Shown in pieces: positions 24,299 through 34,003 of a stretch of 64,000 nt of DNA. The position numbers and the translations under genes were made by a program. The notes under the pieces were generated by a model. It had not been told where the DNA came from, made no database searches, and worked only from the letters and a program-made list of their open reading frames with translations. Position 1 is the first letter of the stretch. Each line of letters starts with the position of its first letter. The stretch is from Planctomycetota bacterium (GTDB lineage: Bacteria; Planctomycetota; B15-G4): positions 1 through 64,000 of the forward strand of contig JAQWOM010000003.1 of the NCBI GenBank assembly GCA_029245865.1, written 5' to 3'.

Positions 24299-26296
24299 AT
24301 GACAAAGCGCTACGGCATCGACCTCGGCACGACCTACTCAACGATTTCCTGGTACGACGACAGTCGCCAGGAAGTGAAGCCACTTCCACTTGAGAGCGAA
24401 GATGGCGAGACAACGACCCTCCGTTCCGTTGTCTACTATCCCGCAGAAGGCACTCCCGTGGTCGGTGAAGTCGCCTGGAACACCCGCAAGCAAGATCCGG
24501 GTCGTGTGATCGTCGGCATTAAGAGAAAAATGGGCGACGAATACGAAACAGAGGCCATGGACGGTCGCCGTCGCACGCCCCTGGAAGTTTCTGCAGACAT
24601 TCTCCGCGCGCTCAAAGACAACGCAGAGATTGAAATGGGCGAAGCGGTCGAGGATGTGGTGATCACAGTCCCGGCGTACTTCGGCGAGCGTCAGTGCGCT
24701 GCCACCATGGAAGCGGCTCGAATTGCCGGACTCAACGTCCTCAACATTCTGAGTGAACCGCACGCAGCAGCTGTCGCTTATTCCATCGAGCAAAACTCGA
24801 GCCTGACCAACAAACACGTGCTCGTCTACGACCTGGGTGGCGGCACCTTTGACGTCACGCTCATCAAACCTGTCATCCCGGCAGAGTTTGCAAACAGTGG
24901 AGATTCCGTTCAAAGCCTCACACTCAACACTCTTTGCAAAGACGGAAATCGCGAACTCGGCGGACTCGATTGGGACGACATCTTGATCGACATCGTGGCC
25001 GAAAAATGCATGACGCAGTTCGACGTAGATCCGCGCCTTGATGCGCGCAACGCAGCCGTCCTGCACGACAACTGTGAAAAAGCGAAACGCGCTTTGTCCA
25101 AGAAGAGCAACGAAATGGTGGTTGCCGATCTTCAGGGCCACATGATCGAAGTCTCTCGGGACGAGTTTGAGGATCGGTCCAGCGGCCTGCTGCTGCAAAC
25201 ACAAATGCGGCTCGAGCAAGTCTTGTCCGAAGCCGAGCAGACCCACGGCATCACTCGCGACCAGATCGACGTCTTGCTGTGTGGCGGGGCAACCCGCATG
25301 CCCATGGTCAAGCAAATGATCGGGAGCGTGTTCAGCGGCCCCCCGCTGGAATATCGCAATCCTCAGTTACTCGTCGCTTGCGGAGCTGCCTATGTTGCCC
25401 ACGCGATGGACCAAGCGGCGACCATTCCACTGCCAGGTCCAGGCGGGGAGGCGACAGATGATCGTGCGGTACGTATCGCCGAGGACTCCATCACCGACAT
25501 CACCTGTCATGCTGTCGGAATCCAGGTCATCCGCGCAGACGCGACAGGGGAGCGGCGACCGTTCAATGCGGTCGTCCTCGAGCGTGGAACTCTCTTTGGC
25601 GAGCAACGCCAGTTCGTGACAGAAACACTCTTCGACAATCAGGTCGAAGTCTGTATTCGACTGTTCGAAGGCGACTCCGACGACATCGAAGAATGCGTCC
25701 ACCTGGTTGACTTCAGAATCGAAGGACTGCCTTCGGAGCGACCTCGTGGCCGCCCGATCCGGACCACACTGTGGTTTGGAGCAAACGGCATCATCTTGGG
25801 CAATGCGATCGATATGGAGACCAACACCGAGATTGAGATCCGTTACGACCGCTGGAGCACACCCTCCCAACCATCGGACCAGCCGGCGGCCGAAAAGAAA
25901 CCGGCGAGCATGCTCAATCCGATTGCAGACGAACCCGTTGTCGAGCAGCCGGTTGTCGAGCAGCCGATTGTCGAGCAGCCCGTTGTCGAGCAGCCCGTTG
26001 TCCAGCAGCCGGTTGTCGAGCAGCCGGTTGTCGAGCAGCCGGCTGTCGAACTGCCGGCTGTCGAGCTGCCAGTTGTCGAAAACATCACCCTCGACGACAT
26101 CGACGGCCCGTTTGACCCGAGCGAGCCCTTCACGGACAGCGAGTTGCTGAACCCTGCCATGCCAACCGAAGCACTCCCAGACCGCGGTCACGACACCGAC
26201 GATTCGAGTGACCAAGTCATCCACCAGATCGATGCAGATCAAGATGCGGATGATGAGCCCCCACGCGAATCCCCACGCCCGCTCAAACTTTATTGA
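24299..26296 (+). CDS. Divergent Hsp70 (DnaK-like) chaperone with VVEQP-repeat tail
   Basis: 665 residues. Hsp70 signatures are all present: IDLGTTYS at the N-terminus, VLVYDLGGGTFDVTLI near residue 180, and VLLCGGATRMPMVKQMI near 325. Residues 395-530 form a beta-sandwich substrate domain (VLERGTLFGEQRQFVTETLF, VCIRLFEGDSDD). The alpha-helical lid that normally follows is missing; in its place is a Pro/Val/Glu repeat (VVEQP units, residues 547-594) and an acidic tail. It lies between a GrpE-like gene and a J-like membrane protein, so this looks like a dedicated chaperone set separate from housekeeping DnaK. Clients unknown. Confidence 0.88.
   Translation: MTKRYGIDLGTTYSTISWYDDSRQEVKPLPLESEDGETTTLRSVVYYPAEGTPVVGEVAWNTRKQDPGRVIVGIKRKMGDEYETEAMDGRRRTPLEVSADILRALKDNAEIEMGEAVEDVVITVPAYFGERQCAATMEAARIAGLNVLNILSEPHAAAVAYSIEQNSSLTNKHVLVYDLGGGTFDVTLIKPVIPAEFANSGDSVQSLTLNTLCKDGNRELGGLDWDDILIDIVAEKCMTQFDVDPRLDARNAAVLHDNCEKAKRALSKKSNEMVVADLQGHMIEVSRDEFEDRSSGLLLQTQMRLEQVLSEAEQTHGITRDQIDVLLCGGATRMPMVKQMIGSVFSGPPLEYRNPQLLVACGAAYVAHAMDQAATIPLPGPGGEATDDRAVRIAEDSITDITCHAVGIQVIRADATGERRPFNAVVLERGTLFGEQRQFVTETLFDNQVEVCIRLFEGDSDDIEECVHLVDFRIEGLPSERPRGRPIRTTLWFGANGIILGNAIDMETNTEIEIRYDRWSTPSQPSDQPAAEKKPASMLNPIADEPVVEQPVVEQPIVEQPVVEQPVVQQPVVEQPVVEQPAVELPAVELPVVENITLDDIDGPFDPSEPFTDSELLNPAMPTEALPDRGHDTDDSSDQVIHQIDADQDADDEPPRESPRPLKLY
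25937..26080 (+). repeat. 15-bp tandem repeat (VVEQP) in the Hsp70 gene
   Basis: About nine and a half units of GTTGTCGAGCAGCCG and variants, coding for V-V-E-Q-P. Unit length is a multiple of three, so slippage would change tail length without frameshift. Confidence 0.85.
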
Positions 26297-26304
26297 TCGA
26301 TCAC

Positions 26305-26342
26305 GGAAGGGCGGTGCGACAGCCTCACCGGACCGCCCTTCC
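26305..26342. terminator. Strong hairpin between Hsp70 and J-like genes
   Basis: GGAAGGGCGGT...ACCGCCCTTCC, an 11-bp perfect stem with a 16-nt loop, 9 nt after the Hsp70 stop. No U-run follows. It could lower readthrough into the J-like gene or stabilise the upstream message. Confidence 0.5.
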
Positions 26343-26390
26343 GCGCTCGGGATTCACTGACACACGTCACATCCCGAACAACCTCGAGAC

Positions 26391-27698
26391 TTGACCTTGG
26401 CCCACCACACCTCGACGAGCCGCCGTACAGTTCACCAAGTGCAAGAAATGTACGCAGCTCTTGGCCTTTCTGTCTGCGATGACGAAAGCGCAATCAAAGC
26501 AGCGTGCCAACTGCAGCGCGGGACTCGCAATCGCGAACTCAACAGCACCAAGGGCAGTGTCGCAGCGCGAGCTCAGCAATGGTTCGATGACGCCAATGCG
26601 CTGTTCAATAATCGTGACGAACTCCTCAGTATCGTTTTTGAAGAATTCTGCGGACTCGCCGATGCAGTTCTGAGATCCGACATGGACGGCGGTCGAACAG
26701 TTCTTGGTCCCGATACCCAAGTTTCACTCCGTGAAATTGCCATGAGCTGGTGTCGCGCTCGCGCGGACCTCGCCAAAGCATGGCTCACCAGATATCTCGA
26801 ACTGCGCGGACTCAGAGACTGCGCCACGATTGAACAGCCCAGTCCTATCTGCAGCTTCAAAGCCATCTCGCATGGCACCCGAGTCATGCTCACCTGGACC
26901 GCGCCGAATGCCCACTACGACGAAGTACGCATCGTTCGCGTCTCGGACAACGACTTGGAGGCCACGGGCAAAGCCGTGGTCTATCAGGGTGCGGACTCCT
27001 CTTTTATTGACACGAATGTCACTCCTCAAACCCCTTACACGTATCGCGCCTACTCCATCTTTCAAGAGCACTGCGGCCTGACCGCTGCGGTGGCCAGCAC
27101 ACATGGCAAGAAGGCAAACCCAACCAAGGGGAAAATTTTTCTGGTGGCCGCCCTCATACTGGGAGGCAGCCTCGGGCTCCTGGCCTACGACCACCACATG
27201 GGCGACAACCTCATCCTGAGTCGGCTCTCCAGAAGTGCCGAGCAGGTTGCCAGTGCCTGGAGTGATTCTTCTCACAGGACGCCCAGCGTCGCAGTAGCAG
27301 TCAAAGTCGAAGCCACGCCAGCGCATGAATCCACACAGGAACCAGAGGCGCTTGAGACCCCCACCCTCGGCGGGGCCCAGAATGAGGCCGCTGAAAAGGC
27401 GCTTCGCCCGCCACGAGCGTGGATGACAGATCCACCAACGCTCGCCTTCGCTGGCGAATCCCTCTCGATTCAGCTGGACACGACAGAGAGCCTGGAACCG
27501 AACCTCGTTGACGCAAGATTGAATGGAGTCGAACTCACGCGTATCGAGTTCGAGAGCAGCCCGCCAACAGTGCGTTTCATGGTCGACCCACTCCCTGGAA
27601 ATCTTTCCGAGAGGCAGGCGAGTTGGTCGTTCCGACTCGCGACGCCAGACGGCCGGCTCACACGAGCGATCACTGGCACCTGCCAGGTCTTGCGCTAG
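26391..27698 (+). CDS. Membrane-anchored J-domain-like protein with fibronectin III-like domain
   Basis: 435 residues if the TTG at 26391 is the start; GTG 26442 and ATG 26448 are alternatives. Residues 20-90 resemble a J-domain (MYAALGLSVCDDESAIKAAC, later AQQWFDDANALFNNRDELL), but the HPD tripeptide is absent and the position reads RNRELNS. Residues 150-235 look like a fibronectin III domain (VMLTWTAPNAHYDEVRIVRV, TPYTYRAYSIFQEHCGLTAA). One transmembrane helix follows (IFLVAALILGGSLGLLAY), then an Ala/Glu-rich linker and a beta-rich C-terminal domain. Likely topology: J-like and FnIII domains in the cytoplasm, C-terminus in the periplasm. It follows Hsp70, so it may recruit the chaperone to the membrane. 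Confidence 0.6.
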   Translation: MTLAHHTSTSRRTVHQVQEMYAALGLSVCDDESAIKAACQLQRGTRNRELNSTKGSVAARAQQWFDDANALFNNRDELLSIVFEEFCGLADAVLRSDMDGGRTVLGPDTQVSLREIAMSWCRARADLAKAWLTRYLELRGLRDCATIEQPSPICSFKAISHGTRVMLTWTAPNAHYDEVRIVRVSDNDLEATGKAVVYQGADSSFIDTNVTPQTPYTYRAYSIFQEHCGLTAAVASTHGKKANPTKGKIFLVAALILGGSLGLLAYDHHMGDNLILSRLSRSAEQVASAWSDSSHRTPSVAVAVKVEATPAHESTQEPEALETPTLGGAQNEAAEKALRPPRAWMTDPPTLAFAGESLSIQLDTTESLEPNLVDARLNGVELTRIEFESSPPTVRFMVDPLPGNLSERQASWSFRLATPDGRLTRAITGTCQVLR

Positions 27699-27715
27699 AG
27701 AGCCGCGAAGGCGGG

Positions 27716-28426
27716 TCACCCCACGTCGAAACCCATCTGCGCGAGCTGACGCTCGACCTGTTCACTCCAGCCTCGGTTTGCCGCAGGGCTCGCAGGGCTC
27801 GGATGCAACACCCGCCCAATCGCTGCATCTTCACCGAGTGCCTGCCGAGCACGCGTCTCTGCAAACGCTCCAACACCAATCACCTTCCCGGGTGCAAGCT
27901 CGCGTACCACGTCTGACAAAGCCGCATCGCACAAGGCGTAGATCGCAGCGCGCTCAGCCACAGGAAGTTTATCGGGAGTTCGATTCTTCCCACTCTCTTC
28001 CATGAAGGAGAGCGGGCAGTAGTTCCAGACGAAAAAGCGGTCGAAAAATGCGTCAGGAGTTCCGAAGCGCTCCTTCGCCCAGCCCCAGACTCGCCGGCCA
28101 CTCACCTCGCTGCGCTTGCAATCAAACCCGAGCACTGGTCGCTTGGGGTGCTCGTTCGGCGGGCGCTTGACCGGCCCTGAGATACCCATCCAATCGCGGA
28201 CAAGTTCGACTTCGCCGAACGGCACACCGGTCTGCGCCATTCCCCATGGGCCCGGGTTCATTCCCAAGAAGATCGCTTCGCATCCCGGTCGTGCAAAACG
28301 ATCGAGGTAATCACTGTGCGGACCGGAAGCGTATTCCACCGGGTTGTACACGTGAGTGACTGGTGGAGCGAAATCCAACGCACTGAGCTTGCGAGACAAT
28401 CGCGTTGAGATGCTGGAGATAGACAC
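27716..28426 (-). CDS. SMUG1-type uracil-DNA glycosylase
   Basis: 236 residues. The catalytic motif region LGMNPGPWGMAQTGVPFGEV and the second motif HPSPASPAANRGW are diagnostic of SMUG1 within the uracil glycosylase superfamily; VWNYCPLSFM is also conserved. It removes uracil and related oxidised pyrimidines from DNA in base excision repair. SMUG1 is widespread in animals and sporadic in bacteria. It ends 18 nt from the convergent J-like gene and is 1-2 nt downstream of ccsA on the same strand. Confidence 0.9.
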   Translation of the reverse strand: MSISSISTRLSRKLSALDFAPPVTHVYNPVEYASGPHSDYLDRFARPGCEAIFLGMNPGPWGMAQTGVPFGEVELVRDWMGISGPVKRPPNEHPKRPVLGFDCKRSEVSGRRVWGWAKERFGTPDAFFDRFFVWNYCPLSFMEESGKNRTPDKLPVAERAAIYALCDAALSDVVRELAPGKVIGVGAFAETRARQALGEDAAIGRVLHPSPASPAANRGWSEQVERQLAQMGFDVG

Positions 28427-28427
28427 T

Positions 28428-30125
28428 TCAGGCGTAACTGTGCAGGCCAGAGATGTAAAAGTTGATCACGATCCAGTTGAACATCATGACCCCCGCGCCG
28501 ACAACAGCAAGCGAGGCAGTCCAAAGCCCCTTGTCCTGGACTTTTAATCGCACGTGCACAAGCAGTGCAAAAATAATGAACGTGCACAGTGCAAAGACTT
28601 CCTTGGGATCCCACCCCCAGGGGCGCCCCCACGAATGGTCGGCCCAGATTGCACCCATCACAAGGCCCGCCCAGAGCATCACAAACGAGAGCTTCATCAG
28701 GGCCATGGTGACACCGTCCAGAACAGTTCCGAGATTCGTGCTGCTACTGGTCGAAGCCATGGTTGCCCCCGCCATCCGCAATGATTCGCGTTGAGCGCCG
28801 CATGCTCGATGGACCAGGTAGAGCAACCCCGTGATAGCCGCCATGAAGATCAAGATGTAGGACCAGATGATGATGTTCGTGTGGATGTACAACCAGATGT
28901 CATGCAGCACGGGCATCATGTTGCCAATGTTGGGATTCAGCTGGAGCGGGAGAAAGTTTGCGCTCATCAAGGCCACCATGCTCGCCGTAGCAGACGTGAG
29001 TGCAAAGACCTTTGCCATGGCAGTTCGCCGAGCGAACCATTCGAAAGCAATGGCCGCGCACCCTCCCATCCATGCAGATGTCGTCACAGCTTCGAACATA
29101 TTGCTGTTCGGCCAGCGACCTGAAACCCACCACCGCAATCCAAGAGCAGACGTCTGCAGCAAAAAGGCTAAGCCAAACACACTCAATCCCAGCCAGCCGG
29201 CGGACCTCCAGCGATAGACCAGGAAAAGAAGCAGCAGCACCACGCTCAGCAAGTAGACCATCCAGATCCAGGTCATGTTCTTGTTCTGGAAGTACCAGCT
29301 TTCCCATGAGAGCTTCGCGAGATCGGGGTACAGCGAAGGTGCCAGCGAAGGAAGTATGTTTGCGACCTGAGAAGCGGCCAGGTTCACGGCCACGGCATCC
29401 TGCGCACTCCAACCACGAGCAAGCGCCGCCCAGGCTGATGCCAAGCGCTCTCCTTGCTCTGCATCGGGCAAGATATTTGCTGGCCTCCCCGTCGAATCCA
29501 GCGAACTCCAGGGCTCATCTTCCCCCCCGCTTGCCGGCGGCACGAGACGCAGCTCGTACGCCAGCGAACCTGGGTGCTTGGTGTTTAACGCGCCATTCAC
29601 TGCCTGCACGAACCTCGCAGAGCGCATCAGGTCTTGCTCGAGCTCGTTCATCCGAAGCTGGACTTCTGGCTCTGCGAGCATAGGCTCCGAAATGAGACCC
29701 CAGCGAATGAATCCCTCCAGCCGATCTTCGAAACCGGCGCGATCGCTCTCATAAAGATCAGAACTTTCAAATGCTCGCCGTATGTCCGCGCGAAGATTTT
29801 TGTTCTTTACGAAAATGATGTCTTCGCCCTCATAAACTTCGGGCCGGAACATCAGATCGAGGTAGGTAAAGGCTGGCGTCTGCTGGCGGAAACGCCGAGT
29901 GCCCATCACCCAGCCCATCCTCTCGTGAGCAAATGACGAAAACGATTTCAGACGCCCCCCGGAATGCACAGCAATGCTTCCGAGAGCACTCAGGTCGACA
30001 GCCTGAAAGAAGGCTGTGCTCGGCGACTCCGGCGCGCGACGGCCCGAAGCCATCCAACCGCTAAAGGCGACAAGCCCCACGATCAACACGACAACTGCGA
30101 CTGTGAAACGCCGTTGAGGATTCAT
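28428..30125 (-). CDS. ccsA: Cytochrome c biogenesis protein CcsA (ResC)
   Basis: 565 residues. The tryptophan-rich haem motif is WADHSWGRPWGWDPKEVFAL near residue 495, with conserved histidines in LHDIWLYIHTN. Many membrane spans are visible. The N-terminal 250 residues carry a large soluble region, longer than in standalone CcsA. System II exports haem and attaches it to apocytochromes c in the periplasm, with ResB. Its ATG overlaps the ResB stop by 4 nt (ATGA), so it is coupled. Confidence 0.9.
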   Translation of the reverse strand: MNPQRRFTVAVVVLIVGLVAFSGWMASGRRAPESPSTAFFQAVDLSALGSIAVHSGGRLKSFSSFAHERMGWVMGTRRFRQQTPAFTYLDLMFRPEVYEGEDIIFVKNKNLRADIRRAFESSDLYESDRAGFEDRLEGFIRWGLISEPMLAEPEVQLRMNELEQDLMRSARFVQAVNGALNTKHPGSLAYELRLVPPASGGEDEPWSSLDSTGRPANILPDAEQGERLASAWAALARGWSAQDAVAVNLAASQVANILPSLAPSLYPDLAKLSWESWYFQNKNMTWIWMVYLLSVVLLLLFLVYRWRSAGWLGLSVFGLAFLLQTSALGLRWWVSGRWPNSNMFEAVTTSAWMGGCAAIAFEWFARRTAMAKVFALTSATASMVALMSANFLPLQLNPNIGNMMPVLHDIWLYIHTNIIIWSYILIFMAAITGLLYLVHRACGAQRESLRMAGATMASTSSSTNLGTVLDGVTMALMKLSFVMLWAGLVMGAIWADHSWGRPWGWDPKEVFALCTFIIFALLVHVRLKVQDKGLWTASLAVVGAGVMMFNWIVINFYISGLHSYA

Positions 30126-32602
30126 CCCTCTTGCTCCGCAAGTTCAGAGGCGACTCCGTGACCCGCATGGCGCCGCCGACGGATGAGTTGTGGCTTGACG
30201 TAGAAGGCATACAACATACCCAGGACAGCCACCGTGCAGCCAAAGAGCTGCAAGCGGACGCCATTTCGGTTCCCAACACCAAGCACTGTGTAATTCAGTC
30301 CGGCGCTGTCTGGCTGGCCAGCAAAGCGTGACGGATCGGGAGGGTCCCAGGCCGCCTGAAAGAACCACATTCCGTCAAATTCTGCCGGTGCGTTCACGGT
30401 GACAGGAATCGGGTCGGTCCACTCGTTTCCCATCTCGAAGCAAATCTGACTCGTCCAGTTCAAGATGCTTGCAACTTGACCTGTAAAGCCACCCACATGC
30501 GATGTCAGTTCGAAATCATCGAGCGCGACGGGAGCGGGCAAGCGGATCCGCCGACGCGAGAGCAACATTTCGAGGCGCCGCCCGTCAGGAAGGTCGACAA
30601 CCGAAGGTGCAAACGGGTACCGACGTAAAGCAGGAGCAAAGCGAACTCTCTTGTTGTCGGGCTCGTCGAACACGTACTCGTGGAATCGAGCCCAGTCAGA
30701 CACAACCTCACCGCCCGATGCGAATTGAAAACGCGCCATTGATCGCCGTTCACGCGCATCTCGATTGCGCTCTTGCAACGGAACAATGCTTGGCCTCTCT
30801 TCAAGATGACTCCGAGCATGAAAGCTCGTCGGCGTCACGGTCCGCGCGCTCCCCAGAGAAACCGGCTCACCCACGACGAGCGGCACGTAACTTCCGTCCT
30901 GAACAGATCCGATCTGGAGAACCACCCCGAGATCAGCCTCGCCCGGCCCGCCCAAGAAAAGCAAAGGGGGCGGTGCACGGCCCGGCTCAAATGTGATCGC
31001 GATCCCGGTGTCCAACTCATACCTCTCCTCTGGGATGAGGGAAGGAGTGTGCGTGTGCCCCGTGTGGTCATCGTGATCGAGTTCGGCCTCAACGGAAAGG
31101 CTCACGTCCATCGTGAGCGCAGCATGCTCCGGGTCGAAAACCCAGCGACGGAAATGGCGCCCGGGCGTGCGCAACTCGACGCTTGCCAAAACACCCTGCT
31201 CGCCAAGGTCCTGAATGAACTCCACGCGATACTCATAGTTTGTTCCGGGGACTTCCTGAAACTCCAGCGCGGGGTTTTGAAGGGCAACACTTTGAACAGA
31301 CAGATCAAACGGAGACACAGCACCGGGCACGCTGAATCGCAAGCGCGGGGAGCGCGTCTCGGAAAGTTTCTGTCGCTCTTCCAATGAGTTGGCCCACTGA
31401 AATCCCACGCCCATCTCCGCCGCTTGCTCTTCGGATTCAAAAGCGGCCAACTCCAAATCAAAGAAAGCCTCGTTCTCGATGTCCTCAAGGCGCAGCGTCA
31501 TCGCCGGGTCGAGCCTCGAACCACCGGCGATCCGTCGCGTCTCCATGGCTGCGTAGCGGAGATAGCTCGTGATGGCGACAGGCTCATCGCCCAAGGGGTC
31601 ATGCGCTTCCATCGCCAGAGCCATGGCATCCAATGGATCCACCATCTCGGCAAGCGAAGTTTGCCCCGGAGAGAACCACGCCTCTTCCGTGCTGCTGAGG
31701 TAGTCGTTGTACAGCGGCATGTTCTTGATGGAGCGCTGCGCCCATGGACCGTAACCACCTTCTGGCAAGACCTCTCGAAGGTAAAGCGCCCATGACTTCT
31801 CGACCCAGTTGGCCAGATAGAAGAAGTCTTGCGGGTCATAGATGAGGCTCATCTGCAAGTCTTCATGAACCAACGGCTTGCCGAGGACTTTGATCGCCCG
31901 CGCCATGGGCTGCGCTGGGTCGTTCGTACGCACAACATCCTCGGCGTGTTCCGGATGCCGAGCAAGCAACTGCCGCATGAAGGGCTCCCCTTCCGGGGGC
32001 ACAACTGAAACGGTCACACTGAAGTCGTGGCTCCCGGCGTCTGGCTCAGAAAGCAAAACGTAGTCTGGATCGACTCGCACCACATCGAAACGCCAACCGT
32101 CGAGAGCCGTCCCTGCGCCGGGAATGGCAAGTATCGCGCCGCTCTCTCCCGTAGGCGTCGTGATGGCAACTTGCCGACGAACAACCGGCGTATCGCCCTC
32201 TAGCTTCGTCCCGAAATACCAGACGCTGCCAATGCAGAGCATGATGATGCCCGAGTGAATCATCCAGACGCCTAGATTGATCGCGTTCAGCCGTATGCGA
32301 CGCAACGTGACCACCGTGAGGTTGATGCAGATCAATCCGATGATGAGGTCGAAGGGCCACCAGTTGAACCACTCGTATTCCGTCATTTCGAGACCGCGGA
32401 ACGTTCGAAGTTGGCCATAGGTCCAGGCATCGGCAACCCAGAAGCGCCCACCCTCGGGATAGAAGATTCCAGCCGAGCCAATCGTGCAGTAGATGAACAG
32501 CAGCGTCAGCAGCGTGATACCCAAGCTCACGCTGTCGAACAGACCGACCAGGCGGCCGAGGAAGCCTGAACGGGCTCGAGATGATTTGTCTGCTTGGTTC
32601 AT
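30122..32602 (-). CDS. resB: Cytochrome c biogenesis protein ResB (CcsB)
   Basis: About 826 residues from ATG 32602 (a TTG two codons upstream is also in frame). Membrane spans occur at the N-terminus (SLGITLLTLLFIYCTIGSAG, FDLIIGLICINLTVVTL, VWMIHSGIIMLCIGSVWYFG) and C-terminus (LFGCTVAVLGMLYAFYV). Between them lies a large soluble, presumably periplasmic, domain of about 650 residues, longer than classical ResB. Just before the last span the chain reads EFDGMWFFQAAWDPP. With CcsA it forms the System II haem delivery complex. Confidence 0.85.
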   Translation of the reverse strand: MNQADKSSRARSGFLGRLVGLFDSVSLGITLLTLLFIYCTIGSAGIFYPEGGRFWVADAWTYGQLRTFRGLEMTEYEWFNWWPFDLIIGLICINLTVVTLRRIRLNAINLGVWMIHSGIIMLCIGSVWYFGTKLEGDTPVVRRQVAITTPTGESGAILAIPGAGTALDGWRFDVVRVDPDYVLLSEPDAGSHDFSVTVSVVPPEGEPFMRQLLARHPEHAEDVVRTNDPAQPMARAIKVLGKPLVHEDLQMSLIYDPQDFFYLANWVEKSWALYLREVLPEGGYGPWAQRSIKNMPLYNDYLSSTEEAWFSPGQTSLAEMVDPLDAMALAMEAHDPLGDEPVAITSYLRYAAMETRRIAGGSRLDPAMTLRLEDIENEAFFDLELAAFESEEQAAEMGVGFQWANSLEERQKLSETRSPRLRFSVPGAVSPFDLSVQSVALQNPALEFQEVPGTNYEYRVEFIQDLGEQGVLASVELRTPGRHFRRWVFDPEHAALTMDVSLSVEAELDHDDHTGHTHTPSLIPEERYELDTGIAITFEPGRAPPPLLFLGGPGEADLGVVLQIGSVQDGSYVPLVVGEPVSLGSARTVTPTSFHARSHLEERPSIVPLQERNRDARERRSMARFQFASGGEVVSDWARFHEYVFDEPDNKRVRFAPALRRYPFAPSVVDLPDGRRLEMLLSRRRIRLPAPVALDDFELTSHVGGFTGQVASILNWTSQICFEMGNEWTDPIPVTVNAPAEFDGMWFFQAAWDPPDPSRFAGQPDSAGLNYTVLGVGNRNGVRLQLFGCTVAVLGMLYAFYVKPQLIRRRRHAGHGVASELAEQEG

Positions 32603-32754
32603 GAACAATTCGAAGCGAAGGGAACTCAGGAAAGAGGGTCAAGAGCCTCAGGCCCATGGCGTTCTGGGCGATTCTAGAGAATCGAAGATCAACCCGGGAC
32701 GGATCTCCAACATCTGAGGCTTGAGACGACCCATGACGTTGATAGTGTGAGTTC

Positions 32755-33936
32755 GTGAAGAACTCAATGAGAACTCTCCTGATCCTCGGGTTGCTTTCGG
32801 GCTTCACAGCCTGCGTGGCACCCACCGCCGCCCCCGACTACGGGCGCCCCCTTCCTGCGGGAGCCGAAGCCCTCATCCCGCTACCACCCGGAGAGGCGGG
32901 CCCTAATGTGCGCGCTCAGTGGCTCTCCCGCAGGGATATCCTTCCGGCGCTTGACCGATCCATTGAGTGGACACGTAAGCCATCTGCGAAAGGTCACTTC
33001 CCTATCGCAGGCATTGACCACGACCGGGCTCTCGAGAGTCTCGAGCGATTTCGAGAGATTCTGACCACGAGCCGTTCGTCGTCGGAGTTCAAGCGGTCCA
33101 TGGACTCGGAATTTGAGATTTACCAGAGTGCCGGTTGGGATGGACGCGGGGGAGGCGTTCTTTTCACGGGCTACTGCACGCCGATCGTCGACGGGAGCTT
33201 GGTCCGCGACTCGATCTACCGCTACCCCCTCTACAGCCTGCCGCCAGACTTACTCAAGGGCGACCATGGGGTCATCCTCGGACGACGCACAACAAAAGGA
33301 ATTACCGACTACCCCACCCGGGCCAGTATCGAACGCCGCCGAATGCTTGCCGGCCAAGACCTCGAACTGGTCTGGCTAGCCGACCCCATCGACGCCTATA
33401 TCGCCCATGTCAACGGCTCTGCTGTGGTGCGCCTTCCGGATGGCGAACTGTTTCGACTTGGCTATGCAGGCAAGAACGGGCGCCCCTATTCTTCACTCCG
33501 CTACGCGCTCGAAGCTGCGGGTGAGATCGAACCTGGCGATCCTGGGCTGCCGGCCCTTCGCGCCTGGGCCGCGCGAACACCTGAGAGCAAGGTGATGTCC
33601 TTCCTCCAACGCAATGACTCCTACGTATTCTTCACACCCATCGCAGGTGAACCCCACGGCAGCCTCAATGTCCCCGTCAGCGCTGAACGCACACTGGCAA
33701 CGGACAAGTCCTTGTTCCCTCGGGGCGCGCTGGTCTTCGTGGACACTTACCTCCCGGATGCGAGAGGCAAGCGCAAAACCCCCTTTCGGCAACTCATGCT
33801 CGACCAGGACACCGGGGGTGCGATTCGGACGGCCGGACGGGCCGACATCTATCTGGGTGCTGGCGAGGAGGCCGAGCTACGCGCCGGCACCACGGTGGCC
33901 GAAGGTCAGCTCTACTACCTATTCCTGAAGGAGTAG
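32755..33936 (+). CDS. mltA: Membrane-bound lytic murein transglycosylase A (MltA) with 3D domain
   Basis: About 393 residues; GTG 32755 or ATG 32767 are possible starts. Lipoprotein signal ending LSGFTAC. MltA features include GVLFTGYCTPIVDGS, EIYQSAG, VWLADPIDAYIAHVNGSAVV, YAGKNGRPYSSL and the C-terminal 3D domain with LMLDQDTGGAIRTAGRADIY. It cleaves peptidoglycan with formation of 1,6-anhydro ends, so this organism has murein and an outer membrane. It diverges from resB; the 150-bp gap between them must hold both promoters. Confidence 0.9.
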   Translation: MKNSMRTLLILGLLSGFTACVAPTAAPDYGRPLPAGAEALIPLPPGEAGPNVRAQWLSRRDILPALDRSIEWTRKPSAKGHFPIAGIDHDRALESLERFREILTTSRSSSEFKRSMDSEFEIYQSAGWDGRGGGVLFTGYCTPIVDGSLVRDSIYRYPLYSLPPDLLKGDHGVILGRRTTKGITDYPTRASIERRRMLAGQDLELVWLADPIDAYIAHVNGSAVVRLPDGELFRLGYAGKNGRPYSSLRYALEAAGEIEPGDPGLPALRAWAARTPESKVMSFLQRNDSYVFFTPIAGEPHGSLNVPVSAERTLATDKSLFPRGALVFVDTYLPDARGKRKTPFRQLMLDQDTGGAIRTAGRADIYLGAGEEAELRAGTTVAEGQLYYLFLKE

Positions 33937-34003
33937 GCGGGCCACCCCACCTCCTCTGCCCACAGGACGCGCATCTGCGCCGCAGGCTTCCTATGATGCC
34001 GCG

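Noticed and set aside
25367-26242. Minus-strand ORF with LLDN repeats
   Set aside because: Antisense shadow of the VVEQP-repeat Hsp70 gene.
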